This document shows, one piece after another, positions 51,757 to 60,240 of a DNA stretch of 64,000 bases. Location of the stretch: assembly GCF_013087515.1 (NCBI RefSeq), contig NZ_JABFCN010000014.1, positions 1 to 64,000 of the forward strand, read 5' to 3'. The notes under the pieces were generated by a model. The model was not told the DNA's origin and did no database searches. It saw nothing but the letters and a program-made list of their open reading frames with translations. The DNA comes from Rhizobium sophorae. GTDB taxonomy: Bacteria > Pseudomonadota > Alphaproteobacteria > Rhizobiales > Rhizobiaceae. The translations under genes and the position numbers were made by a program. The number at the start of each line of letters is the position of its first letter. Position 1 is the stretch's first letter.

Positions 51757-52521
51757 GTGGCTGAAGTGAATGGCGAATCTTTGAACGCGGAAGCCGGCCC
51801 GCCGGGCAAGCCCGAACGCGGCAAGGCCGTCAAGCTGGTCGATCGCGTCTTCGACCAGTTGCTCGAGCGTATCCGCGGCGGAAACTATCCGCCGGATTCA
51901 CGCCTTCCCGGCGAGCATGAGCTTGCCTCGATGCTGGGTGTGTCGCGGCCGATCGTCCGCGATGCGCTGGCGCGCCTGCGCGATCAGGGCATGGTCTATG
52001 CCCGGCAGGGCGCCGGCACCTTCGTCAGCGCGCATGGATCGCCAACGACGCAGCTTGCCTATTCGCCGGTCAAGACGATCGCCGACATTCAGCGCTGCTA
52101 CGAATTCCGCCTGACAATCGAGCCGGCGGCCGCCTATTTCGCCGCCAAACGCCGCAACGAATCGGCCATTCAGAAGATCGCCAGCGCGCTTGCGGATCTG
52201 CGCGAGGCGACCAGCCATCAGCTTCACCGGACCGACGCCGATTTTCTGTTCCACCGCGCGGTGACAGAGGCTGCCAACAATCATTATTACACGGCCTCCA
52301 TCGATGCGCTGAAGGCCCATATCGCCGTTGGCATGCATCTCCACGGCCTCTCTTTGCTCGGCCCTCGGCAAGGATTGGAACAGGTCTATGAAGAGCATAA
52401 CGCCATCTACAAGGCGATCGCCGATGGCCGACCAGACGATGCACAAAGACTGATGAAGGCGCATCTCGAAGGTTCTCGGGACCGGCTGTTCGAGGGCAGG
52501 GTGCTCGATCTGTCCTTCTGA
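51757..52521 (+). CDS. GntR-family (FCD) regulator of the catabolic island
   Basis: The 254-residue protein has the GntR winged helix (residues about 20-95: VFDQLLERIRGGNYPPDSRL, then GEHELASMLGVSRPIVRDAL and QGMVYARQGAGTFVSAH) followed by a helical FCD ligand domain with FLFHRAVTEAANNHYYTASI and EEHNAIYKAIADGRPDDAQR. GTG 51757 has CCGGGGAGAATGAC upstream. It follows the DUF1537 kinase by 24 bases, last in the operon. By position it is the natural repressor of the island, possibly binding the dyad at 44790-44808. Confidence 0.9.
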   Translation: MAEVNGESLNAEAGPPGKPERGKAVKLVDRVFDQLLERIRGGNYPPDSRLPGEHELASMLGVSRPIVRDALARLRDQGMVYARQGAGTFVSAHGSPTTQLAYSPVKTIADIQRCYEFRLTIEPAAAYFAAKRRNESAIQKIASALADLREATSHQLHRTDADFLFHRAVTEAANNHYYTASIDALKAHIAVGMHLHGLSLLGPRQGLEQVYEEHNAIYKAIADGRPDDAQRLMKAHLEGSRDRLFEGRVLDLSF

Positions 52522-52556
52522 AGTGCTTCCCCAAGCGGTTATCCGCTCGAAATGAC

Positions 52557-53009
52557 TCAGCCGGATTTCTGCTTCTTGATGATGCTGATGTTGCCGCTCA
52601 CTTCGAGGATGGCAAATTTTATTTCCGTCACGCTCTCGATGCCTTCCTGGCTTCGAGCCGCTTGCATGACATCTTCCTTCTGCAGCCGGGCGCCTTTGAG
52701 CGCGCGTTCGTCGTAGACGCCATCCGTCACCAGAACGGTTGGAACGCCGTCGATGATATGAGCTGCGCGAGGCCACCACCTCTTCACGTAGGACAGGCCG
52801 ATATCGGTCGTAAACAGCGTGAGGATCAAGATGACGGCGTTGGTGATCGAGAAGTCATCCCCTAGCATCGCCTGCTGGGTGGTTTCGGAGATCACCAGTA
52901 CGATCACCAGATCGAACGGCGTCATCTGGGCCAATGTCCGTCTTCCCGACAGACGGATGATCACGAGCAGCGTGAAATAAATTGCCAGTCCGCGTAATAC
53001 CGCATCCAC
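52557..53009 (-). CDS. DUF421 (YetF-like) membrane protein
   Basis: The 150-residue protein has three N-terminal membrane segments (about residues 5-22, LRGLAIYFTLLVIIRLSGRR; 30-48, DLVIVLVISETTQQAMLG; 58-76, AVILILTLFTTDIGLSYV). A soluble domain follows with DGVPTVLVTDGVYDERALKG, then ARLQKEDVMQAARSQEGIES and VTEIKFAILEVSGNISIIK, the YetF-like cytosolic module. RLSGRRTLAQMTPFDLVIVL is the family signature. The best start is GTG 53009 with GAGGGCGGC upstream; a longer frame to 53153 overlaps the neighbouring gene. Function unknown; related to stress and sporulation proteins in Bacillus. Confidence 0.88.
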   Translation of the reverse strand: MDAVLRGLAIYFTLLVIIRLSGRRTLAQMTPFDLVIVLVISETTQQAMLGDDFSITNAVILILTLFTTDIGLSYVKRWWPRAAHIIDGVPTVLVTDGVYDERALKGARLQKEDVMQAARSQEGIESVTEIKFAILEVSGNISIIKKQKSG

Positions 53010-53019
53010 CGTGCCGCCC

Positions 53020-54252
53020 TCATGGAAAGATGAAAGTCGATTGGGTGCGCGTCTCGCCGCCCATGCCGATGAGGGCGCGACGAGGGCCGGGCAGTTGCGT
53101 TTGCAGACGGAAGACGATCTGCGTCGGCCCAGCCGGGTCGGCGGGGAACACATAGCCTATCCGGCCATCGCGCGCGAAAGTCGCCTTTTGGGGCGGATCG
53201 ATACCCTGAACTGAAAAGCTCTGAAGAAAGGCGGCATCGATCGTGAAGACCCTGTCTTCGGATGACGGCGTGAAGGTCACGGTCACGTCCTCGGGGGCAT
53301 TCCATCGGGAGATGACGGGAAAATCCACGGATCCTTCGGGCAACAGCAGTGTTTGCCGCGAAAACGGACCGCCTCTTCCCAGCAATCCCAGCAAGCAGGT
53401 CACCAAAAGAAGCGCGAATATGATCCAGGAAATACGTTGAACAGCCCAGAACCGTTGCTGAAATTCGCTATGATCGAGCACACCTTCCGGCAGCGCGGGC
53501 AATGTGTCTATCTTTCCCATACCCCCTCCCTGTGCGTCTTGCGGAGAACTTGGTACGGACGCGATAGTTCCCGGCAGTGAGGGGGCCGTCGCCGTGTACA
53601 TCGGATGTGAAGCTGTCCAGGCGTCTTCGCCGATCAAGGGAACGAAGAGCACCCCGCCGAGATCTTCTTCCTCGAATGCGGCAGCGCCGGTGCGCGTGAG
53701 CCGCTTCAGGCGCTGCCCTTCACCGCCGCCGACCGGGATGATGAGCCGCCCTCCGTGGTTCAGCTGTTCTTTCAAGGCGGTTGGCACCTCGGGTGCGCCC
53801 GCGGAAACGATAATGGCATCGAATGGAGCGGCTTTCGCCCAGCCCTTGCTGCCATCGCCGACGCGAACGTCGATGTTGCGGTACCCAAGCTTCTCGAACC
53901 GTTCCTTGGCCTCAACCGCCAGCCTTTCGTGGCGCTCGATGGAGTAGACATGCCTGGCTATCCGGCTGATGAGGGCTGAAGCGTAGCCCGAGCCTGTTCC
54001 GACCTCGAGCACTGTGTCGCCGGCATCCAGATTGGCCTTTTCGAGCATCAAAGCTACGATGAACGGCTGCGAAATTGTCTGGCCTTCGCCGATCGACAGC
54101 GGCGCATCCTCATAGGCGAATTCCTCGGAGCCCGGAGGAACGAATTTTTCGCGCGGTACCATGCGCATGGCCTCGATGACGCTTTGATCGCGAATGCCAC
54201 GACGCGTCACGTGGTGCTCCACCATACGATCTCGGATGCGCGTCATATCCAT
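53020..54252 (-). CDS. Protein-L-isoaspartate O-methyltransferase fused to a membrane-anchored domain
   Basis: The 410-residue reading frame has two parts. Residues 1-212 are a protein-L-isoaspartate methyltransferase: MVPREKFVPPGSEEFAYED, ISQPFIVALMLE, SAM motif VLEVGTGSGYASALISRIA, DAIIVSAGAPEVP, ending LGGVLFVPLIGED where the family normally stops. After a Ser/Pro-rich linker, residues 245-410 carry one membrane segment (WIIFALLLVTCLLGLLG) and a beta-rich, presumably periplasmic part of 110 residues. At residue 245 (53520) GGGAGGGGGT directly precedes an ATG, which suggests a second, internal start and a separate 166-residue membrane protein (53020-53520). Either a stop codon was lost or both a fusion and a short product are made. 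DUF421 follows after 10 bases. Confidence 0.8.
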   Translation of the reverse strand: MDMTRIRDRMVEHHVTRRGIRDQSVIEAMRMVPREKFVPPGSEEFAYEDAPLSIGEGQTISQPFIVALMLEKANLDAGDTVLEVGTGSGYASALISRIARHVYSIERHERLAVEAKERFEKLGYRNIDVRVGDGSKGWAKAAPFDAIIVSAGAPEVPTALKEQLNHGGRLIIPVGGGEGQRLKRLTRTGAAAFEEEDLGGVLFVPLIGEDAWTASHPMYTATAPSLPGTIASVPSSPQDAQGGGMGKIDTLPALPEGVLDHSEFQQRFWAVQRISWIIFALLLVTCLLGLLGRGGPFSRQTLLLPEGSVDFPVISRWNAPEDVTVTFTPSSEDRVFTIDAAFLQSFSVQGIDPPQKATFARDGRIGYVFPADPAGPTQIVFRLQTQLPGPRRALIGMGGETRTQSTFIFP

Positions 54253-54415
54253 GGATCAGCTCCACTTGTCGCCGATTGCATCTGGGGGCAAACTTCTGGG
54301 CGGTGCAAAATGTAAAACAAATGGGCGACCGGAGAGTTCCTGAGATGCGCAGGCGCACGTGGAAATAGCGTTCATGGCGTGGTAGCAGCAGTTTCCGCAG
54401 GAATGACGGCCGTCA

Positions 54416-54716
54416 GGCGTCGCGCCGGTCGTGTGGGAGCCGATCTACACGGCCTCGAAATTCTCAGTTCAGGCCTTCGTCCATTCCACGCGCCGGCAAG
54501 TGGCGCGGCACGGCGTGCGCGTCGGTGCGGTGCTGCCAGGACCTGTCGTCACGGCCTTGCTCGAGGACTGACCGAGGGCGAAAATGGAGAAGCTCTGGCC
54601 AATGGCAGCCTGATGCAGCCGAAGAAGTGGCCGACGCCGTCCTTTTCATCCTGTCGCGGCCGCGTAATGTGACGATCCGCGATCTGGTGATTCTGCCGAA
54701 CAGCGTGGATCTGTAA
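54416..54716 (+). pseudogene. Decayed short-chain dehydrogenase (SDR) remnant
   Basis: Translating across frames gives the C-terminal third of an [23 protein letters not shown] (with the catalytic YxxxK as YTASK), [20 protein letters not shown], then TALLED, where a stop (TGA) replaces the expected Trp. After two frameshifts the end reads EEVADAVLFILSRPRNVTIR and DLVILPNSVDL, the usual end of polyol SDRs. The 5' two-thirds is missing. It sits 54 bases before an FGGY kinase in the same orientation, the usual partner of such SDRs in polyol operons. Boundaries at the 5' end are approximate. Confidence 0.8.
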
Positions 54717-54770
54717 AGACCGGCCCAGACTGCAATTAGCCTGATCCTTGCCGATTTCAAAGGAGAGACA

Positions 54771-56408
54771 ATGAGCGACACATCTCGCACGCTAGAAGCA
54801 GATGCCAAACATGTCATCGGCGTCGACGTCGGCACCGGCAGCGCCCGCGCCGGCCTGTTCGACCTGACCGGCCGGATGCTCGCCTCCGCCAAGCGGAATA
54901 TCACCCTGTTTCACGAGCCGGGTTCCATGGTTGAGCAATCGAGCACCGAGATCTGGGCGGCCGTTTGCGCGGCAGTGCGCGACGTGGTTTCCTCGGCCGG
55001 GATCGATCCGGCGTCCGTCATGGGGCTTGGGTTCGATGCCACCTGTTCACTCGTCGTCCTCGGCGAAGGCGGTAAGCCGCTTCCTGTCGGGCCTTCGGAA
55101 GATCCGAACCGGGACATCATCGTCTGGATGGACCACCGCGCCGTGCCGCAGGCGGAGCGCATCAATGCGCTCGGCCATGACGTCCTACGTTACGTCGGCG
55201 GCCGTATCTCGCCTGAGATGGAAACGCCCAAACTCCTCTGGCTGAAGGAAAATCGCCCTGAGGTTTTTGATGCCGCGTGGCAATTCTTCGACCTTGCAGA
55301 TTTCCTGACTTGGCGAGCGACTGGCGATCTGTCGCGTTCGACCTGCACGGTCACCTGCAAGTGGACCTATCTCGCCCATGAAAAGCGCTGGGATGGAGAT
55401 TATTTTCACCAGATCGGCCTCGGCACCCTCGCCGACGAAAAGTTTGCCCGCATCGGTCAGGCTATCGTCGAGCCCGGTTCGGCACTCGGTCGAGGACTGA
55501 CCGCAGCTGCAGCCGGCGAGCTCGGCCTGAAGCCGGAAACGCCTGTCGCTGCCGGACTGATCGACGCCCATGCGGGCGGAATCGGAACCGTTGGCACGGG
55601 TGCCGGTCCACAAGCCAATCTGGCCTATGTCTTCGGCACTTCCTCTTGCACGATGACATCGACAGCTGAGCCGTCGTTCGTGCCCGGCGTCTGGGGGCCT
55701 TATTATTCGGCCATGGTGCCGGGACTATGGCTGAACGAGGGTGGCCAGAGTGCCGCCGGCGCTGCGATCGACCAGTTGCTCTCCTTCCATCCGGCTGCCG
55801 CGGAAGCGAGGGAGCTTTCGAAGAAGGCGGGCGTTCCGTTGCCGGTTCTGCTTGCAGATATGGCCGCCCGAAAGGCGGGCCGTTCTTCCGACGCCGTCAC
55901 GCTTGCGAGCGGACTGCACGTCGTTCCCGAGTTCCTCGGCAACCGGGCGCCCTTTGCCGATCCGCATGCCCGCGCAATCATTTCCGGTCTCGGGATGGAG
56001 GACGATATCGGCAGCCTGGTCTCTCTTTACGTCGCAGGGCTTTGCGGTATCGGCTACGGCCTCAGGCAGATCATAGAGACGCAGGCCGATGCGGGCGTTA
56101 CCATCGAAAACATCGTCATCAGCGGTGGCGCTGGCCAGCACGACTTCGTTCGCCAGCTGCTTGCCGATGCGAGCGGCAAGCCGGTCATTGCGACAAAGGC
56201 GGAGGAACCGGTCCTGCTGGGGGCGGCCATCCTGGGCGCTGTCGCCGGCGGGCTGTTTGCGGATGTGCGCGAAGCGATGACGACACTCTCGGCGGTCGAA
56301 ACGACATTCCTGCCATCAGAAGGCCCGATCCCCGATATTCATCATAAACGCTATGAAGGATTCAAGGAGCTTCAGGTTCTGGCGCGCAAGCTGCGTATCG
56401 ACGGTTAG
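54771..56408 (+). CDS. FGGY-family pentulose/ribulose kinase
   Basis: The 545-residue sugar kinase: N-terminal VIGVDVGTGSARAGLFDLTG, VMGLGFDATCSLVVLGEGGK, WMDHRAVPQAERIN, GTSSCTMTSTAEPSFVPGVW (with the FGTSSC of ribulokinase-type FGGY proteins), and the second domain IENIVISGGAGQHDFVRQLL, VLLGAAILGAVAGGLF. The pattern is that of the FGGY subgroup acting on D-ribulose or L-ribulose (YDR109C/FGGY type). AAAGGAGAGACA precedes the ATG. Its expected operon partner, an SDR, is decayed upstream, and no transporter is adjacent. Confidence 0.9.
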   Translation: MSDTSRTLEADAKHVIGVDVGTGSARAGLFDLTGRMLASAKRNITLFHEPGSMVEQSSTEIWAAVCAAVRDVVSSAGIDPASVMGLGFDATCSLVVLGEGGKPLPVGPSEDPNRDIIVWMDHRAVPQAERINALGHDVLRYVGGRISPEMETPKLLWLKENRPEVFDAAWQFFDLADFLTWRATGDLSRSTCTVTCKWTYLAHEKRWDGDYFHQIGLGTLADEKFARIGQAIVEPGSALGRGLTAAAAGELGLKPETPVAAGLIDAHAGGIGTVGTGAGPQANLAYVFGTSSCTMTSTAEPSFVPGVWGPYYSAMVPGLWLNEGGQSAAGAAIDQLLSFHPAAAEARELSKKAGVPLPVLLADMAARKAGRSSDAVTLASGLHVVPEFLGNRAPFADPHARAIISGLGMEDDIGSLVSLYVAGLCGIGYGLRQIIETQADAGVTIENIVISGGAGQHDFVRQLLADASGKPVIATKAEEPVLLGAAILGAVAGGLFADVREAMTTLSAVETTFLPSEGPIPDIHHKRYEGFKELQVLARKLRIDG

Positions 56409-56458
56409 ATATCCCAATGCCCATCCGCTGATGTCCATGAGCGCGCGATCGCTACCAG

Positions 56459-57070
56459 CTAGCGCCGGACGATGACCTGGGTTCCCGGCTGCACGATCTC
56501 GTAAAGCTCTTCGACATCTTGACGGTACATCCGAAAGCACCCGCTCGACGCGTTTGTGCCGATGGACGAGGGGTCGTTGGTGCCGTGGATGCGCAACAGG
56601 CCATCGGCGAGATAGATCGCGCGGGTTCCAAGCGGATTGGCGGGGCCGGGCTTTACGACCGCTGGAAGCCGAGGGTTCTTCTGCCGCATACTGGCTGTGG
56701 GCCGCCATTCAGGATGCGCTCGCTTCGACACGACCCGCGTAGATCCATACCATTGCTTGCCCTCACGGCCGACCGCGATGGGGTAAGCGAATTGCTCGCC
56801 CCAAGGGGTGGTGTAAATGAGCGTATGCTCGCTCGTCACGATTTCGATGGTTCCTTTTGCACGTCCTGTCGGCGGTTGCCTGCGATCATGCAGGGGCTCT
56901 TGATAGGGAGGCGCCGGATCGTAATCGAGCGGTGGCGGATAGGGGCTGTAGGGATCGTCGTAACCGTATCCACCAAAGTCGTCATATCCATCATACGGCC
57001 CATAGATCTGGGCTTGAGCCTGAAAGACCGTCAGCAAAAAGGCCGCAGCCACGAGAGCCAGCAATCTCAT
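56459..57070 (-). CDS. L,D-transpeptidase (YkuD family)
   Basis: The 203-residue exported protein has a signal peptide (MRLLALVAAAFLLTVFQAQA, cleaved near AQAQ) and a Tyr/Gly/Asp/Pro-rich stretch (about residues 20-65). The YkuD domain follows: GTIEIVTSEHTLIYTTPWGE, PIAVGREGKQWYGSTRVVSK, PANPLGTRAIYLADGLLRIH, and the catalytic motif HGTN..SSIG..ASSGCFRM, whose Cys is the nucleophile. It cross-links peptidoglycan (3-3) or links it to outer-membrane proteins. The start at 57070 is set at the signal peptide; the frame opens further to 57292 but that part overlaps the LysR gene. Its stop is 50 bases from the convergent FGGY gene. Confidence 0.9.
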   Translation of the reverse strand: MRLLALVAAAFLLTVFQAQAQIYGPYDGYDDFGGYGYDDPYSPYPPPLDYDPAPPYQEPLHDRRQPPTGRAKGTIEIVTSEHTLIYTTPWGEQFAYPIAVGREGKQWYGSTRVVSKRAHPEWRPTASMRQKNPRLPAVVKPGPANPLGTRAIYLADGLLRIHGTNDPSSIGTNASSGCFRMYRQDVEELYEIVQPGTQVIVRR

Positions 57071-57236
57071 CTTGTCGCCATCCGCTTGTTGAACAAGCTT
57101 GTTTGGGCCGAATTCTGTGGCGGCACTATGACTGCTGGGCTGCAGGATTTGAAAAGCTATTGCCGCTGATGCTGCTGCGGTAGCTCGATCGATCGTCTCC
57201 GGTATCGAACAGGAACCGGCTGACCGATCCTCTTCG

Positions 57237-58163
57237 TCAGCCCGCCTCGAAAGACGTTTCATGTCCATTTCTGTCGGAGCGATAGCGCACATGGTCGACG
57301 AGGGCGCGCAGCTTCGGAGGCAGATTTCGCCGATCCGCGAAATAAAGAAAGAAACCTGGGAACGGCGGTAGGTACTCCTCCATGAGCGACACCAGTTCTC
57401 CCCGGTCGAGATATGGCCTGAACGTTTCTTCCATGCCGAATGTCACGCCTCCGCCGGCGCACGCCGTCCGCACCATGACCCCCATGTCGTTTGTCGTGAT
57501 CCTCGGATTGACGGCAACGTCGAATTCCCGACCATTCTCCTCGAACTCCCAGCGATACGGCGCCACATCCGGCGCCGGACGCCAGCCGATACAGCAGTGC
57601 CGCGAAAGCTCTGATGGATTTGCGGGCCTTCCGAAGCGTTCCAGGTAAGACGGCGCGGCGACGACGAGCTGACGCTGGTTACCAGAGACCGGTATCGCGA
57701 TCATGTCCTGCTCAATCACTTCCCCGAGCCGCACACCCGCATCGTAACCCTCGGCGACGATATCGAGCTCCTCATCCGTGACGTTTACATCGACTTGCAC
57801 GCCCGGATAGGCGTGCGTGAAGCTCGCAAGCAGCGGCCCGGAAATAAACCGCTCGGCAATCGACGATACAGCGAGCCGCAGGAGTCCTGTCGGCTGGGAG
57901 CCCCGATCCTGGGCATCATCCAGTGCCAACTCGACTTCGGCGACTGCGGGCCCAACGCGCTCGTAAAGCTGCATGCCCGCTTCAGTCAGGCTGACGCTAC
58001 GCGTCGTGCGCTGGATGAGAGCAACTCCCATCCGGTCTTCCATCCGTCTGATCGCCTGGCTTACCGCCGAGTGGGTGAGGCCGAGTCGCTGAGCCGCGCC
58101 GCGGAAACTTTTCGCTTCCGCGACGGCGAGGAATACGGATACGAGTTTCAGATCGATGGCCAT
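57237..58163 (-). CDS. LysR-family transcriptional regulator
   Basis: The 308-residue protein has the LysR helix-turn-helix, MAIDLKLVSVFLAVAEAKSF, then RGAAQRLGLTHSAVSQAIRR. The effector domain follows, with LRLAVSSIAERFISGPLLAS, then FTHAYPGVQVDVNVTDEELD and DAGVRLGEVIEQDMIAIPVS. The type resembles regulators of aromatic or quinone metabolism. It is divergent from the exported carboxymuconolactone-decarboxylase-like gene (spacer 256 bases), where two AAGCTT repeats (58174-58179, 58183-58188) lie next to its start codon. It probably controls that neighbour. Confidence 0.9.
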   Translation of the reverse strand: MAIDLKLVSVFLAVAEAKSFRGAAQRLGLTHSAVSQAIRRMEDRMGVALIQRTTRSVSLTEAGMQLYERVGPAVAEVELALDDAQDRGSQPTGLLRLAVSSIAERFISGPLLASFTHAYPGVQVDVNVTDEELDIVAEGYDAGVRLGEVIEQDMIAIPVSGNQRQLVVAAPSYLERFGRPANPSELSRHCCIGWRPAPDVAPYRWEFEENGREFDVAVNPRITTNDMGVMVRTACAGGGVTFGMEETFRPYLDRGELVSLMEEYLPPFPGFFLYFADRRNLPPKLRALVDHVRYRSDRNGHETSFEAG

Positions 58164-58419
58164 TGGTCAGAAAAGCTTACCAAGCTTGTCACCATTCGTA
58201 AATTGTTTCGCCGCCGTGTCCGCCGTACTTTTGGTTCAAAGGGCATTCGGATGAAAATCCACGCCTCTCGCAAGATATCGGTCGCTGCTCGCGGGGGGTC
58301 GTTTCACCGCTCCCACTTGGCCGGTCACATTTGGCAAACGTTCGGGCGCGACGAAAGCGGAGTGGGCGAGTCCTCAGGTCTCGCGTCCGAAAAAATGGAT
58401 CGAATAAGGAGAATTTTCC

Positions 58420-58911
58420 ATGTATCAGAATATCCGCTCACACTGTGCAGCCGCGGGTGCTGCGGCGCTCTTGGCCGTGTCGCCGGATGTGGTCTTCGCT
58501 CAGACTGTGGAGGAGCGGCGCGAACGCGGTGCTGCTGTCATCCGGAGCCTCAATAACGGCACGACCCAGCCAAATTTGGAAGCGATGCGGCAAGAGTTTC
58601 CATTCCTCGCCGAAGCGACCGAAGCCTATGCTCTGGGAGACGTGTGGTCGCGTCCGGGTCTCGATAACCGCACGCGCCAACTCGCCGCTGTCGCTGCATT
58701 TGCGGCAATGGGCCTGACGGACTTGATGAAGGTCCATGCCGGATATGCGCTCAACATTGGCGTTCCCAAGGAGGAGCTCAAGGAAGTGATCTATATGATA
58801 ACGGTTCCGGCAGGCTTTCCCCGTGCCATTGCTGCGTCGCAAGCACTGTCTCAGCTTTTTGCGGAGCGGTCGAACGCCGGCGACAATAAGCCAGCGGGAG
58901 CCAGGCCGTAG
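58420..58911 (+). CDS. Exported carboxymuconolactone decarboxylase (CMD)-family protein
   Basis: The 163-residue protein has a signal peptide (MYQNIRSHCAAAGAAALLAV then SPDVVFA, cleaved before QTVEE). The mature part has the CMD fold: RERGAAVIRSLNNG, FPFLAEATEAYALGDVWSRP, GLDNRTRQLAAVAAFAAMGL, LMKVHAGYALNIGVPKEELK, EVIYMITVPAGFPRAIAASQ. The conserved His (KVHAGYAL) is present; the CxxC of AhpD-type peroxidases is not. Most CMD proteins are cytosolic, so export is unusual. AATAAGGAGAATTTTCC precedes the ATG. Divergent from a LysR gene, its likely regulator. Confidence 0.87.
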   Translation: MYQNIRSHCAAAGAAALLAVSPDVVFAQTVEERRERGAAVIRSLNNGTTQPNLEAMRQEFPFLAEATEAYALGDVWSRPGLDNRTRQLAAVAAFAAMGLTDLMKVHAGYALNIGVPKEELKEVIYMITVPAGFPRAIAASQALSQLFAERSNAGDNKPAGARP

Positions 58912-59068
58912 TCAAGGTCTTGAAGCTCGCAATCGCCGCTCTTGTCGCCGAAGCGCACCGGCCTTGCGCCAAAGCGGTGGCGAATATTGCTCGACGTCGT
59001 TCGCGAATGCGGCCGCAGAATACGTGGCCTCCGACTTGGCGCCCTAACAAGAACCGGCTCGATTGCAG

Positions 59069-60208
59069 CTAATCATCGCCCTCGTCTTCGACGGCCCCCG
59101 TCAGCCTCATACCCTGAATCCAGGTGGCGCCATCCTTTCGGATCACCCGCTTCGGCCGCACCCCACAGCGCTCTTCCACGGCCGAGGCGAGACGTTGGGA
59201 ATGGGTGACGATCCAGATCTGGCTAAATCGTGCCGCCGCGGCGATCATGTCGGCGAGCGGCGACAGCATGTCCTGATGCAGGCTTGCTTCCGGCTCGTTC
59301 AATGCGATCAGCGGCGGCTGGCGATAGGACATCAGCGCGGCTGCAAGCCCGAGGAAACGGATCTGTCCGTCAGAAAGCTCGCGCGGCTGAAAAATCCGGC
59401 GCGGGAAATCTGGAAAGATCAGTCCGAATTCCGCATGCTCCCCCGGTTCCGGCACATGTAGCTTTGCTCCGCCCAAGGCGGAGGAAATGGCCCGGTCGAG
59501 CTCGACCGTGTCCCCGCGGGTATGCACAAGCGTCGCGAACACTGCCGCCATGTTTCCGCCGTCTTGGTCCAGCAGCGTCGACGTGACAGCCAGGCAGGGA
59601 CGCCGCAACGCCGACTCCCGATCGGTCCTGAATCCATGGAAGAATCGCCAGCCGTCGATGAGGCGGCGAAAGGCCGCAATTTCCGGATAATGTCCAGCAT
59701 CTCCGAGCATCGCGATTCCTGTTTCCGACGTCATCGCCTGCTCGGGATAATCCTCCATGCGGCCGCGGTCACCGCGAACCATGATCCCCGGGCCGCTTCG
59801 CTTCATCATCGTAACGGGGCGCGATCCGGCCTCAAAACAAAGCTCTTCGGCCTTGACCTGAGGCTCGAAGGCAAATCCGGCAGCGGCGGCCGGCGGTCTG
59901 AGCCCGGCTTCGACCCAATATCGCCACGGCACAGCCCGCTCCTCGTCGAGAACCTCCACCTCCAGCTTGATGCGAAAATTCTTCTCGTCGCGCCTTGGGC
60001 CGGTCCACAACGCCGAAGCCATTCCGCCTTCGGCCGCGATTTCATGCGCGAACGTGCCGCGTACCGCCGCCTGCACAAGCTGGAGGCTGCGGTAGAGGTT
60101 CGATTTGCCGACGCCGTTCTCGCCGATGAACACATTAACGCCGGCCAGATCCATGCGGATGGAGCGTAACGAGCGGTAATTTTGGGCAAACATGGAGCGA
60201 AGAAGCAT
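59069..60208 (-). CDS. AAA ATPase of the RecF/OLD (AAA_21) type
   Basis: The 379-residue ATPase has an N-terminal strand YRSLRSIRMDLAGVNVFIGE and Walker A GENGVGKSNLYRSL near residue 35. The ABC-like signature is RELSDGQIRFLGLAAALM and Walker B is PLIALNEPEASLHQDMLSPL (about residues 290-320), followed by IWIVTHSQRLASAVEERCG. No TOPRIM nuclease domain is seen, so it is shorter than OLD nucleases. The start at 60208 has a TATGGAAG tract upstream. It has no evident partner; such lone ATPases act in DNA repair, phage defence or as unknown switches. Confidence 0.87.
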   Translation of the reverse strand: MLLRSMFAQNYRSLRSIRMDLAGVNVFIGENGVGKSNLYRSLQLVQAAVRGTFAHEIAAEGGMASALWTGPRRDEKNFRIKLEVEVLDEERAVPWRYWVEAGLRPPAAAAGFAFEPQVKAEELCFEAGSRPVTMMKRSGPGIMVRGDRGRMEDYPEQAMTSETGIAMLGDAGHYPEIAAFRRLIDGWRFFHGFRTDRESALRRPCLAVTSTLLDQDGGNMAAVFATLVHTRGDTVELDRAISSALGGAKLHVPEPGEHAEFGLIFPDFPRRIFQPRELSDGQIRFLGLAAALMSYRQPPLIALNEPEASLHQDMLSPLADMIAAAARFSQIWIVTHSQRLASAVEERCGVRPKRVIRKDGATWIQGMRLTGAVEDEGDD

Positions 60209-60240
60209 GGTCGACTTCCATAGTAGGGGTCCGTCCAACG

